Counted from the first letter of the stretch, positions 12,794 through 22,526 are shown. The stretch is 64,000 nt of DNA from Sanghuangporus weigelae (GCA_033182465.1 CP137324.1:1798001-1862000), one strand, 5' to 3'. Numbers and translations: made by a program. Notes: a model not told the origin generated them from the sequence alone.

Positions 12794-13046
12794 TGTTAGA
12801 AGTGTGATTCTGACACTGTTAGTATTTTGTTGTTTCTTATTCTGTTTATATTGTTTGTTATGTCCGCTTTCTTGATCATGTGATGCTTATGTAATCTTCT
12901 GTAAAAGCGGCACAGTCCATTGGTGAGTACCCTACATCAAGTGTACTCACCACTGGACTCAGGTATGTAGTTAGACTGTTAATATAACATCAAGTGTACT
13001 CACCGCTGGACTCAGTGGTCCATTGCTGGACTTGTGTGATCTAACA
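12794..13046 (+). repeat. 3' LTR of copia-1 (253 bp, two-module form)
   Basis: It starts TGTTAGAAGTGTG and ends GTGTGATCTAACA. Compared with the 200-bp 5' LTR it has an extra ~53 bp: the ATCAAGTGTACTCACC...GGACTCAG module occurs twice, separated by a GTATGTAGTTAGACTGTTAAT spacer. The solo LTR at 30922-31174 has the same 253-bp form. Confidence 0.92.
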
Positions 13047-13111
13047 AGAGCTACTGACTAAGGAAAAGAATGTGATATTGTAAAGTACAGGGTTAGATCA
13101 TGTGGTTGGAC

Positions 13112-14623
13112 TGTTAGGGAGTAGGCCCGGGGTTACACCGGTTTGATCCTTTTGCCTAAGCAGCGGTGTGTTGTGCAGAGGTGATCTTATCTACCCACGT
13201 CTGGCTGTACCACGCGGTCCCTTACTAGCCTTCCTAGTCACGGTCCGAGTTATGGATGCTTTCAGATACGAGGTAATAGTAAAGCAGATTGGGATTTCCA
13301 AGAGGCGTGATAGTACAAAGCACACAGTAATAGCTCGCTGTAGGGCAAGCTTTACACCAGTGTGTTAAGAGGATCGAAAGATGGGGAAATGAGGGCCTAA
13401 TCCTACAACTATTTATGCTCCCAGATATTCCATTTTCCGTCCTATTTCTTACTCATCCTGTCTCCACTTTACTCCACTTTCCTCCACCATTACATCTGTT
13501 CCTTTGTCATCCTGCTGCGCTTCGCTCCACTTTGCTCCAATCTTTGTAAGGTCGTCTCCACTATGACAGAATTCTTTGGAGTTGCTGACTGAGACAATAG
13601 AGGTGGTGCTCCGATATGGAATGCTCCACTGTCAGTACTCCATAACGATGTCATTGCCGTCATTGAGTGGCATCTTTGCTCTTGGAGCGATGTAGGCTGC
13701 TCGGTATGTGATCCTTCGGAATTCATCTCGAGGTCCAGCGAGGGTAAGCATAACTCGCACGTCAGTGTTAAGGTGTCGGGTCGGTGTAGAGTATGGTCCA
13801 AGGCATATCATGAACTGCATAAGCTCTGCTGGTGGGTTCTGCTGGGTTCTGGTGACTAGCCATGCTTTGCCTTCGTATCGTATATCTCGAATGTAGCGCC
13901 ATATCCTTCGTTGTATAAGGAGTTGTAATTGCTTGGTTTCCAGGTTCGCATCTCTCGGTAAATAAAGGTTTGCCTGTATCGTAGATGCTGGACATGGTGT
14001 GTGCAACTCCGGTCTATACCATCCAATCATTCTCCAAGTTATCGGGTTCGCAGTTCGAGGGGTCCGAGTTGTGATCGTGAGTTCCTCTCGTTTCTTGGGT
14101 ACTATTGGGCTTGGTGGATTGGAATGCATTGTATCCTGAAGGTGTCGCTCGGTTTTGATGTGACAGTCACGCGTACCAACCGTTGCCGTGCATACTAAGT
14201 AGTATACTTCATAAAGGACCATGTAAACTCGTGCACAGACTTGACAGTGCTGAAATGCCAGTGAGGTCTCCATAAACCTTATTAGCCTTTAGCCTTTTAG
14301 CGTTTAGGCTTTAGTAGTTGTGCTTCTGGACTTCTAAGAAGTTTGATCGCTTCTTTTGATCGAGGTCGCTCTGGTTGCTTGGTCGGCGGCGTTAGAGTGG
14401 TAGTCCGCGGTAATAGGCGGTCGGCGGTGTTAGCTGTTAGCGGGATTACGTATCCGCTTCGGTGCTTCTAGCGCTCGGGTGGTAACGGGTTACTGTTGCC
14501 TAGGCCGCTCGATTGCTTGGGCCTTTGATAGCTGGCTTGGTTACCGGTCGCGTTTGGAAAGCTGATCGTGTAGATCTGTTGATCGCGTTGATCCTGATGC
14601 GAGATTTTGAGCGGATCCTTTCA
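13112..14623 (-). repeat. 3' LTR of gypsy-1 (1512 bp)
   Basis: On the - strand it begins TGAAAGGATCCGC and ends CTCCCTAACA. It is essentially identical to 23890-25401 at a constant offset of 10,778 bp. An older solo copy of the same LTR is at 40665-42170. At 1.5 kb it is long for a fungal LTR and contains a 213-codon ORF. Confidence 0.97.
13632..14273 (-). CDS. LTR-encoded ORF of gypsy-1 (213 aa, unknown function), 3' LTR copy
   Basis: This is an uninterrupted 213-codon frame inside the LTR, on the same strand as gag and pol. It starts METSLAFQHC, is rich in Arg, Thr and Pro, and contains Cys/His pairs near the N-terminus (CQVC, CTATVGTRDCH). I recognise no domain and see no signal peptide or convincing membrane segment. 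The same frame is open in the other LTR (24410-25051), as expected from LTR duplication. The related older solo LTR at 40665-42170 still shows the similarity but is broken. Possible roles (LTR-driven accessory protein, or chance ORF in a GC-balanced LTR) cannot be separated from sequence alone. Confidence 0.45.
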   Translation of the reverse strand: METSLAFQHCQVCARVYMVLYEVYYLVCTATVGTRDCHIKTERHLQDTMHSNPPSPIVPKKREELTITTRTPRTANPITWRMIGWYRPELHTPCPASTIQANLYLPRDANLETKQLQLLIQRRIWRYIRDIRYEGKAWLVTRTQQNPPAELMQFMICLGPYSTPTRHLNTDVRVMLTLAGPRDEFRRITYRAAYIAPRAKMPLNDGNDIVMEY

Positions 14624-14747
14624 CTACACCCCCCCTAAGATGAACTTTCGGAGAAATGTTCATCCTAATCCGTGAGAAAGCTCGGATAAAGGGTCGCCTA
14701 GTGATGGTTGATTTTTGCTATCAAACCATCATCATCTCTGCTCCAAA

Positions 14748-15063
14748 ATGTCGAAAGTCGCCGCTGCTGTTACTGTTTTTGTCGTTATTGTCGCGATTTT
14801 CGGCATAAATCATTGGATTTTGGAGCGTAAGAGGCGTGCTCAGGTAAGTGATGCATGCTCTGTGCCGTTTCGAGTTGTTAATCATCCTCTAGGAGGCTGA
14901 CTTCGAAATGCAATCGTTCCAGCGCGATGTTACTACTGTCGCGCTTCGAGTTCACCTTGCGCTCGGTTATGACGTTGAGGATATCGATCCAGTCGTCGAA
15001 AATGCAGGTATTGCTTCGCAGGAACGTCGTGAAAAGGGTGTCTGGGAAGACATTGACTTGTAA
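14748..15063 (+). CDS. Candidate antisense two-exon small membrane protein gene in gypsy-1
   Basis: On the strand opposite gag-pol, between the 3' LTR and the post-pol ORF, an ATG at 14748 opens a 32-codon exon (14748-14843). It encodes an N-terminal hydrophobic helix (VTVFVVIVAIFGI) followed by a basic ERKRR stop-transfer cluster. A textbook intron follows (14844-14892, GTAAGT...GTTAAT...CTAG, 49 bp). The second exon (14893-15063) is 56 codons of charged, soluble-looking sequence ending GVWEDIDL before TAA. Both exons have strong codon-like periodicity. No homologue is recognised. The ATG is 124 bp beyond the LTR edge, so an antisense promoter in the LTR could drive it. It could be a captured host gene or an element accessory gene. 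Confidence 0.45.
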
Positions 15064-15602
15064 AGGGTGGTGGGAAGGGATATGAATATGAAATGTGCAT
15101 CATGTAAAGAATATGACGCAATTGAAAGTGATAAGAAAGAAATCATAAAGTCGTTAATGAATAAGTTTTATACCAATTTGGGAGTGAAGTTCCAGGTGTT
15201 TACCTACGGCTCTTCAACCCCCAAATGGAGTTTTTCGAAGAAAGAGTGTAATTGGAGTGCCTTTCAGCGTGAAGGCACATCCTAGCATAATGCAAGGGAG
15301 TGACTTCACGTAAACTTTTGGCTTCTCCGTTGCATAGAGGATAATAAAAGGTAGGCATAATCTGCTAATTCGGAGCCGGCACAATAAAACAATATACAAA
15401 ATGTCTAGGCCCTTGTAGGTTCTTTGACACTTCTGCATAGTGCTTCATTTGTGCTGGTTGGCCGAATAAGCGTGAAATAAAGAGGTGCATAAAGCATAAT
15501 TTGGTCGGATGTGACCATAAATATCATAAGGTAAGAATGAAATGCATAATTGACCATGTCGGGTCACGATATGGGAAAGGGGTTGCATAAAAGAAGAGTT
15601 GT

Positions 15603-16679
15603 TTACAAATCTTCGGATTCTTCAGCCTCAGGTGTAGTCTGGGCCGAGTTCGCTGGGGTGTACAGTTCCTTACTTTCACCTTCTTCGCTTGACTCTGTAT
15701 CGTCGGAGTGTATGTACATGTCCTCCTGTTCCGACATAGTAAGCATCTCGTCCGGCTGGTAGAGTTCGTTCGGGTACTGGTAGACTGAGATCATCAGATC
15801 TTCCAGCAATGGGTGTCGTGTAGCCTGTAGTTTCTCTCTGGCTTCTTCCTCTCGGTTGTTGAGTTCCATAAGGTAATGAGGGTCGTAGTTAACCTCTTTG
15901 CCTTCGACTACGTGGTGCTCTATGGCATCGAGTGGTAGCTCGTCCGTAGTAGAGTTCCTCGCTTCAATAACCGTTCGGTATCTCGTTCCTTCGTAATACT
16001 TCGTCATGTTGAGTACCGTCATGAACTGCATGGTGTGGGATGCATAGAAGCCCGTCTGGTCGGCTATGTATATAATGTACTTCATTGCATCGATGCTCAT
16101 CGGATGATAGTGACTCCATCGCATCATTCGGTTAAGAATTGCGGTAGTCATGTCTCGTCGGTAGGCGCAAATTTGAATTGCCGAATGATAGATGCCCATG
16201 ATGTTCTTGTATGTCGTTTCGTGCCTAAAGTCGATCTTGCCTCGATGTAATGCTTGTGTTTCGAGTTCGATCGCGTAGGTTAGAAATGCATCATCATTGA
16301 GTCGGCGTAATGCTGCGTCTCGAGGGTTACTGAGTTTGAATAACCACTCGTCTGAGTGATTCGCCATCATAAGGTGGGGTATTTCGTCTCGGTTGTGGTG
16401 GATTGCGTTCCACTTGTCGAATAGATCATCGAAGTACTTCCCTGGGCATAGGGGTACAATCTCATCTTCGTAGTTCTCTTCGTTGAATCGGTTGCACAGC
16501 TGTGGCCATTGATAACGTTCGGTCGGTGGCCTGAGTGTAAATGTCCATTCTGGTGCATCTTCTGGTTGACAGAATGCATGTAGCTCGTCGAAAATAGGCA
16601 TAGCTGAGTAGTGGTTCGTCTGCAGTGAAGTAGAGCTGTTGAGATTCGAGTTGTTGTTCCTTAGCTCGAAGTTCTCCAT
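15603..16679 (-). CDS. Post-pol ORF of gypsy-1 (358 aa, unknown)
   Basis: A clean 358-codon frame lies downstream of pol, where env sits in envelope-bearing relatives. It starts MENFELRNNNSN and ends in an acidic, Ser/Thr-rich tail (SEEGESKELYTPANSAQTTPEAEESEDL). There is no signal peptide, membrane-spanning helix or Cys-rich ectodomain, so it does not look like an envelope. The centre is rich in His, Tyr, Met and Trp (RMMRWSHYHPMSIDAMKY) and looks globular and helical. I recognise no family. Expression would need a spliced or internal message. Gypsy elements with an extra non-env ORF after pol are known in other groups, but the relation is not shown here. Confidence 0.6.
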   Translation of the reverse strand: MENFELRNNNSNLNSSTSLQTNHYSAMPIFDELHAFCQPEDAPEWTFTLRPPTERYQWPQLCNRFNEENYEDEIVPLCPGKYFDDLFDKWNAIHHNRDEIPHLMMANHSDEWLFKLSNPRDAALRRLNDDAFLTYAIELETQALHRGKIDFRHETTYKNIMGIYHSAIQICAYRRDMTTAILNRMMRWSHYHPMSIDAMKYIIYIADQTGFYASHTMQFMTVLNMTKYYEGTRYRTVIEARNSTTDELPLDAIEHHVVEGKEVNYDPHYLMELNNREEEAREKLQATRHPLLEDLMISVYQYPNELYQPDEMLTMSEQEDMYIHSDDTESSEEGESKELYTPANSAQTTPEAEESEDL

Positions 16680-16854
16680 GTTTTATACCATCTTGTTGGT
16701 ATGTCGGCGATGTCTTGCCTAATTCTTCTATCTCTGCTCTCGCTTTGGTGTGCCACATTGATGTCATCGCTTGGTAAGGTCATTGGGGACCTTACTCATC
16801 GTCTCTATTGTGGATCCATAAGCGGCTCCATCGGGTGGAGTGCATGTGATGCAA

Positions 16855-19800
16855 CTATTGCCTCATTCGTTTTCGTGCGGCGATCCATTGGTTAAGGTTC
16901 GGTGGCTGGATTGCCTGAGGATACTTTTTATGGAATGCTTCGATCATTTGATAGGAGTTCTTGAGGTTGTCAAGTGGCTCCCATGTTCGCTCCTGGTATC
17001 CTTTCCATTGGATAAGGTATTGGACCTTGCTCCGATGACGTCTTGTGTTATGAATTGTCTCCACTTCGTACTCTGCTTCTCCCTCCACTTCAATAGGTGG
17101 TGGTTCATCCATAGTGGGTCTTCCAGGGTATTCCTTTCGTTTGTAAGGCCTGAGAAGACTCGCATGAAACACTGGGTGGATCGGAAGGGTTTCGGGTAAG
17201 CGTAATCTGAATGACACTTGTCCGACTGCCTTCTCGACTTTATAAGGCCCTGCCCATTTCATTGCAAGTTTCTTCGTTGGTTCCAATCGACTGAGATTCC
17301 TCATGTCTAGTAACACTTCGTCTCCTGGCTTGTACTCTGGCAGTTTGCCTCGATGCAGGTCTGCATAAAGCTTCATTGCCTCATTCGCTTGCCTAATCGA
17401 ATTATAGGCTTCTTGCTGTACTTGTCGAAGCTCCTCTAGGTGATTTATTGCTTCTGGGACGTTTGAATCACCGGTCTCCGCAACGTCCAGGTGAGGATGC
17501 CATCCATACAGTGTATAGAATGGTGACTGATGTGTAGTACTGTGCTTCCTGTTGTTGTAGGCGAATTCTGCTATATCGATGTACTCTGCCCAATCTGTTT
17601 GTCGGTAGGACACATAGCAGCGTAAGTACTGTTCAAGCTCTTGATTTAGTCGCTCGGTTTGACCATCGGTTTGTGGATGATATGCTGTACTAGTTTTCCA
17701 ATCGACATCGATGAGTCTGCAGAACTCCTTGAGGAATTGCGCGGTGAAGTTGCTACCTCGGTCGGAGATTACTCGTTTAGGGGCCCCGTAGTATTTGAAG
17801 ACATGTTGGCGGAACAAACGTGCCAACTGCTTAGCATTGGGTATTCCTTGGCAAGGAATGAACTTCCCCATTTTAGTGAGTTTGTCCACTATAACGAGTA
17901 TCGCACTGTAGCCTTCATTGCTGACTGGTAAGTCGGTAATCAGGTCACAGGTTATGGTTTCCCATGGTTGATGTGGTGCCTCCAACGGTTGGAGCGGCGG
18001 ATTTCGAAACTGTCGAATCGGTTTTGCACGCTGACATATGTCGCAGGTTGCGGTATATGCTCGGATCATTTCTTCCATCTTCGGCCAATAGTATGATCGC
18101 TTTACAAGCTCTATGGTCTTTTCTGCTCCTGGGTGGCCTGCAAGTTTGTGATCATGGCGCCTTCGGATTAGCAACGCTCGTAGGTTGGCGGACGGCGGGA
18201 TATATAATGCATTGGTTACGTAGTGCAAGCCGTTCCTGTAACTGTAGCCGTTGCTCTGCTTGATCGCCTGAATTTCCTTCTTAGCCTCCTCGGTATTGTA
18301 GTTCCTCTTGATCGTTCGGATAATAGGATCAGAGATAGTGACCATTTCAGTTTCTAGCTTGTATAGACCGTTGATCTCTGTGCGTCGCAATGTTTGTTGC
18401 TTGATCGTATCAGGAGGTAATAAGGTAACTCCTAAGTTGTCCTTGTCCTCTGGCATATAGTCGGATCGTCGTGATAGCTCGTCAGCTTGGTTCTTCTTGC
18501 CTGGCCAATGGAGAATCTTGAAGTTATATCGTGATAACTCTAGTGCCCATCTTGCTTGACGTCTCGATAGATTCTGAGCTGTCATGAAGTATCGGAGGTT
18601 TGCATGATCGCTTCGGATTGTTACTGGTTCTTTGGTTCCCTCCAATAGGTGTCTCCAATGCTTGAGTGCTTCCATGATTGCTAGCATCTCTTTGTCATGC
18701 GTCGGATAGTTTCGTTGGGTGTTCGTTAGAGTTTTCGACATGAAACCTAAAGGTCTCAGTTCTCCTTGGTTGTCTTCTTGTTGTAAGACTGCACCAATCG
18801 CTACATCGGATGCATCGGTTTCCAATGTATATGGTTTGTCTGGCTTTGGCATTGCCAATGCGACTTCCGTTTCGAATGCCTTCTTGATACTTTCGAATGC
18901 CTTATCTTGTGCCTCTGCCCATATGAACTTGCGATCCTTTTTGATAAGGTCGCCAATAGGTGCGAATGTATCGGCATAGTTCCTGATGAATCTTCGGTAG
19001 AAGTTACAAAATCCTTGGAACTTTCGAACTTGTCGTTTCGTCTTTGGCACTGGCCATTCGTGAATAGCTTTGAGCTTATAAGGATCCATCTGGATGCCTT
19101 TCGTTCCTACTACAAATCCCAAGTAGTCGAGCTGGGTTTGGAGGAAGTGACATTTCTCGATTTTGAGGTAAATGTCGAGCTCTCGGCATTTCTGTAGAAT
19201 TGCCCTGAGGAGTTTCCAATGTTCCTCTTCAGTTTGTGCTTGACCAATAAGGTCGTCCAAATAGTTGAGTGCTTCTTCTGTCCTGAGCCAATATTCGAAG
19301 TTGTCATTCATGAATCGTTGGAATACTGCAGGTGAGTTCTTCATTCCAAACATCATGACCTTTGGCTTGTAGACTGCATTGCCAACTCGGAATGCTGCCT
19401 TCCACTCGTCTCCTTCTCGGATTCGCAGGTTATTGTAACCTGATCGCATGTCGAGTGTAAAGAAGAATTTTCCTTTCTCCAGTTTTTCTGGGAGAACACT
19501 CATGATCGGTATCGGGTATGGATCTGATACTGTCGTGTCGTTGATGTCTCGGTAATCGGTTACTGCTCGTGCTCCTCCGTCTTTCTTTCCTACAAAGAAG
19601 ACTGGTGCTGCTACCGGACATGGTTCATGTGGTTGAACCTTTTCAATCCATCCTTTGTCAAGTAACTCTTTGACATAAGCGTCGAGTGCTGCTTGCTCTT
19701 CTCGTGTGAGCTTGATAATAGGCCTTGGTTTCGGTAATGGTACTCCTTCTTTGAGGTTAATCGCCATATCCCATTTCGTATGCTTGGGTAACCTTCTTGA

Positions 19801-21333
19801 CTTGTCAGGATCAAAGACATCTGCGTAGTCTTCTATTTCCTTTGGTAGGAGTTTTCGCCAATCTCGTTTCTGTGTTCCTAGTAGTCCTTCTGCAGCTGCC
19901 TTTTGTTGAGAATACTGCTGGGATACTGAACTCGCTTTGTTCAGAGGCTGTGAGACTTGGTTCTGCTGCCTTGGTGACCAATTTCGATTGATGTCTAGCT
20001 CTAGCTTTGCAGCGAGCTCTTCCTTTCTGGTAAGGGTAGCTGGTTGGTTGGTCGTCCTAGGACTTTCAATGTCTTCTGGCTCTATATCGTGCATAGGAGT
20101 GTCTTCTGTTGTCTCCTGCTCGTCTTGCATCTCGATATCGCTTTCGTTGTCTGCCCATCTTGTACGCTTCGGTGTGGGACTAGCTCCTCGCATTAACGAT
20201 GCCGTTCTCGGTCGTATAATGCCTGCCACTGGCTTCTCTGGATACCGTGTCTTTCGTGGTCGTATCCTATACTTCATGCCCGGGTTTTCTTCTGGTGATG
20301 GCCAGAGTTCTTCATCTTCCGGCATGTTTTGCCTCAGTGGGTGTATCTTCTGTGGTGGTTGTTTCTTCCAACGTTTCGGAGAGTCGTTTATTTCCTCCTG
20401 TTCGTCTAGGCTATGCTTGCCTGTTACATCTTGTGTTTCACCTTCGGATGTCTGGTACAGTTGCCGTGCTGGGATCATCCGTCTCGGTATGTGCCTTGGT
20501 CGTCGTTGCACTATACTCGTTCCTTGTGGTGCCTGTTTCTTCCATCGCTTGGGAGTGTAGTTTATTTCCTCCTCATCTCGATGATGCTTGTTTGCCGTTT
20601 CCTGTTGTGGCTGTTTCGTTGCAGAGTCTGGTATATTTTCCGTGCTCGGACTCCTCACTTCTGGCGTCTGTTTTGCCTGTTCCAGTCTTGGTGTTGCTGG
20701 TCTGGTTTCCGGCTTCACTTGTGGCTTCGTTTCGTGAGAGTGTCCGTTGTTGTCTCTCCTTGGCGCAAATATTATTCCTGGTGCTCCAGAGTGTCGATAG
20801 TTGTCTCTGTCCTGAGCCTGTTGCTTCGTGTTACGCCTAGGTCTTGTCTTGTCAGGTTTGCCTTTCGTTTGCCGTTTCCGTTTGCGCTTCCTGTGCCTTC
20901 GCTTCTTGGTAGCTCGTATGACGTTGAGCTCGAATGGTATCGAATTACCATTCCGATTCCATACTTGATTCTTCCAATCAATTTCGGGATTGACTTTGGC
21001 CAAATAGTCAATTCCTAGGATCACTTGATCCTGTCCTGTGGTTGCTACTGCCAACGTTTGTGGCTGCGGTTTAGGTCCATCAAAAATTAATGTGTAGACC
21101 TCGTGCGTGATTGCTCCTCCTTGGTTGGGACTTCCATCCGCATTATTCAAAGGTCGAGGGTGATCAAGCCTCTTTTTGAATAGGCTGTAGTGTCGTACCA
21201 AGTTGGGGTGTATCGTGCTGCATGTAGCTCCGGAATCGATTAACGCTTTGACTGCTAGGGTCTTTGTTCCAACCTTCACTCGAATAGGTAATCGGGGATG
21301 CAATGCTTGTATTGGCAATCGCTTATTGTACAT
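16855..21333 (-). CDS. Pol polyprotein of gypsy-1 (1492 aa)
   Basis: The frame is one long Ty3/gypsy Pol. Domains in order are: aspartic protease (LIDSGATCSTIH near residue 35); a long Pro/Lys/Glu-rich linker; reverse transcriptase with YLDD at about residue 690 (19250-19264); RNase H starting YTLETDASDVAIGAVL; integrase with an H-H-C-C zinc region near residue 1060 (HPGAEKTIEL ... CDICQRAK), a DDE core (ITCDLITDLP, VISDRGSNF, HPQTDGQTERLNQELE); and a C-terminal chromodomain near residues 1415-1470 (VQYLIQWKGY, TWEPLDNL). The chromodomain is known in chromoviruses to steer integration to methylated-histone chromatin. It lies 104 bp downstream of gag, in a separate frame block. No breaks were seen. 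Confidence 0.93.
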   Translation of the reverse strand: MYNKRLPIQALHPRLPIRVKVGTKTLAVKALIDSGATCSTIHPNLVRHYSLFKKRLDHPRPLNNADGSPNQGGAITHEVYTLIFDGPKPQPQTLAVATTGQDQVILGIDYLAKVNPEIDWKNQVWNRNGNSIPFELNVIRATKKRRHRKRKRKRQTKGKPDKTRPRRNTKQQAQDRDNYRHSGAPGIIFAPRRDNNGHSHETKPQVKPETRPATPRLEQAKQTPEVRSPSTENIPDSATKQPQQETANKHHRDEEEINYTPKRWKKQAPQGTSIVQRRPRHIPRRMIPARQLYQTSEGETQDVTGKHSLDEQEEINDSPKRWKKQPPQKIHPLRQNMPEDEELWPSPEENPGMKYRIRPRKTRYPEKPVAGIIRPRTASLMRGASPTPKRTRWADNESDIEMQDEQETTEDTPMHDIEPEDIESPRTTNQPATLTRKEELAAKLELDINRNWSPRQQNQVSQPLNKASSVSQQYSQQKAAAEGLLGTQKRDWRKLLPKEIEDYADVFDPDKSRRLPKHTKWDMAINLKEGVPLPKPRPIIKLTREEQAALDAYVKELLDKGWIEKVQPHEPCPVAAPVFFVGKKDGGARAVTDYRDINDTTVSDPYPIPIMSVLPEKLEKGKFFFTLDMRSGYNNLRIREGDEWKAAFRVGNAVYKPKVMMFGMKNSPAVFQRFMNDNFEYWLRTEEALNYLDDLIGQAQTEEEHWKLLRAILQKCRELDIYLKIEKCHFLQTQLDYLGFVVGTKGIQMDPYKLKAIHEWPVPKTKRQVRKFQGFCNFYRRFIRNYADTFAPIGDLIKKDRKFIWAEAQDKAFESIKKAFETEVALAMPKPDKPYTLETDASDVAIGAVLQQEDNQGELRPLGFMSKTLTNTQRNYPTHDKEMLAIMEALKHWRHLLEGTKEPVTIRSDHANLRYFMTAQNLSRRQARWALELSRYNFKILHWPGKKNQADELSRRSDYMPEDKDNLGVTLLPPDTIKQQTLRRTEINGLYKLETEMVTISDPIIRTIKRNYNTEEAKKEIQAIKQSNGYSYRNGLHYVTNALYIPPSANLRALLIRRRHDHKLAGHPGAEKTIELVKRSYYWPKMEEMIRAYTATCDICQRAKPIRQFRNPPLQPLEAPHQPWETITCDLITDLPVSNEGYSAILVIVDKLTKMGKFIPCQGIPNAKQLARLFRQHVFKYYGAPKRVISDRGSNFTAQFLKEFCRLIDVDWKTSTAYHPQTDGQTERLNQELEQYLRCYVSYRQTDWAEYIDIAEFAYNNRKHSTTHQSPFYTLYGWHPHLDVAETGDSNVPEAINHLEELRQVQQEAYNSIRQANEAMKLYADLHRGKLPEYKPGDEVLLDMRNLSRLEPTKKLAMKWAGPYKVEKAVGQVSFRLRLPETLPIHPVFHASLLRPYKRKEYPGRPTMDEPPPIEVEGEAEYEVETIHNTRRHRSKVQYLIQWKGYQERTWEPLDNLKNSYQMIEAFHKKYPQAIQPPNLNQWIAARKRMRQ

Positions 21334-21437
21334 CGCTTCACTGGGGTTGAACCCAGGAGGTTTGAAACACTGGTTGTTGAAACCTTTCTCGTCACCCTTG
21401 TCACACTCACATCGCGCAGTCTCGTTCGATGGAGGTC

Positions 21438-22526
21438 TTAATCTTTTCCCTGTTGCTCTTTACTTGCTAGGGATTTGCGAATGTTGTTTCGGTATTCTTC
21501 GTCATGCTTGCAAGTCCATCCTGCTGATTCGTCGCCTTTAGCCCATGCTACATGATCGTAGTGGACTGGCCTTCGGCAGTGTGGATCGGGACATGTTTCC
21601 TTAAAATCGATTGTTCGTGTTGTCATCGTCCTCCGTTTTACACCATTAGTCTTCTTCGGCCGCTTAGAGGAAGAACCCTTTTGCTTCCTTGGTGCCTTGC
21701 AATCCTTTGCGTAATGTCCTGACTTTTCACAGTTGTAGCATTTGCCTCCCTTCTTCGGCAAGCCTCGGAGTGCATCTACATCCATGGCGTCTGGATCTCG
21801 TTTCGTTGTTTGTACTGGTGGTCGGAAAGATGACTGTCCGTTCGATTTGAATCTCGGGGTGTATGTTTGACTGCCCATGAGCCTTTGCCTGGCGTCAGAG
21901 TTTGCTAGGTTGCTTGTCCATTCCATCCATGCATCGAGGTCGTTCTTCTCGAAAGCGTCGGGTTGTACAGATTCGACTCGTCGTTTGACCCACATGTCTA
22001 GTCCTTTGACATAGATGTACTTGAGCATCTGCTTATCCATCGTGTCTGGTGCTCGTGCTTTGAGTCGTCGGAATTCGTCGTTGTACGCCCTAATGCTTGC
22101 TCCTTTCTGCTGGATGCATAGTAGTTGGAATAGGGCTTCCTGTTCTCCAATGATCGGATGTCCTGCTCGGATCCTCATCCAGTTCAGCATGTCCTTGAGT
22201 GATGCGAACATTCCATTTGTTGCAGCGATAATCGCAGGTACTGGTTTCAGTTTCCCATTGGCATCGAATGATGTTAGGGTATTCTTCTCTGCAAACCAAT
22301 CGTAGCTGTCGCCTTCTAGTGCCGCAAATAGGCTCTTTGCGATCTCCTCCTCATCCTTGACTCCATGCTGTGCCAGCTTCGAGATACATCGACTAATCCA
22401 CAGATCAATATCTTCGCTTCGCTTGCCATAGTACTTCGGAAGCTTGATGCTGTGTTTAGAGAGTTGTGTCTGAAGAGTCTGTAGTTGCTGCTCCAGTGCT
22501 TGCACCTTCTGGTCGGTTGTCGACAT
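21438..22526 (-). CDS. Gag of gypsy-1 (362 aa)
   Basis: The N-terminus (MSTTDQKVQALEQQLQTLQTQL) is a short coiled coil. It is followed by a helical capsid-like region (KLPKYYGKRSEDIDLWISRC, then AYNDEFRRLKARAPD typical of retrotransposon Gag) and one CCHC knuckle (CYNCEKSGHYAKDC, about residues 262-275). A basic stretch (KQKGSSSKRPKK) and a further Cys/His-containing tail (CPDPHCRRPVHYDH) come after. It would form the particle that packages element RNA. The frame overlaps the upstream 344-aa ORF by 71 bp in a different frame. Pol follows after 104 bp. Confidence 0.9.
   Translation of the reverse strand: MSTTDQKVQALEQQLQTLQTQLSKHSIKLPKYYGKRSEDIDLWISRCISKLAQHGVKDEEEIAKSLFAALEGDSYDWFAEKNTLTSFDANGKLKPVPAIIAATNGMFASLKDMLNWMRIRAGHPIIGEQEALFQLLCIQQKGASIRAYNDEFRRLKARAPDTMDKQMLKYIYVKGLDMWVKRRVESVQPDAFEKNDLDAWMEWTSNLANSDARQRLMGSQTYTPRFKSNGQSSFRPPVQTTKRDPDAMDVDALRGLPKKGGKCYNCEKSGHYAKDCKAPRKQKGSSSKRPKKTNGVKRRTMTTRTIDFKETCPDPHCRRPVHYDHVAWAKGDESAGWTCKHDEEYRNNIRKSLASKEQQGKD

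Larger units (their letters stand above)
6216..13046 (+). mobile_element. Ty1/copia retrotransposon copia-1, broken
   Basis: Layout: 5' LTR, a primer site, a ~1.15-kb leader, then Gag-Pol from 7581 to about 12766, a purine-rich tract (AGGGGGGAG, 12785-12793) and the 3' LTR. Recognisable parts in order are: a UBN2-type Gag; a CCHC knuckle (CTFCGISKHTEENC, about 8262-8303); protease (DTGATCHMT, from 9181); pre-integrase and integrase (HRRFAHLNH, CEPC, HSDVHG, then the D...E core through about 10150); reverse transcriptase (YVDD at 11798-11809); and RNase H (CDADHGG). The order PR-INT-RT-RH defines the copia superfamily. The element is a fossil with roughly six to eight breaks plus a MITE inserted between Gag and protease. 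It has no matching target duplication (GTTGC left, AGAGC right), and its two LTRs differ in length. Confidence 0.93.

Noticed and set aside
15603-16679. Envelope gene in gypsy-1
   Set aside because: The post-pol ORF has the right position but no signal peptide, membrane anchor or Cys-rich ectodomain, so I do not call env.
19937-21018. Long + strand ORFs (about 200 codons each) opposite gypsy pol
   Set aside because: They are antisense shadows of the Pro/Lys-rich linker of Pol and are made of low-complexity Ser/Val/Leu/Cys sequence.
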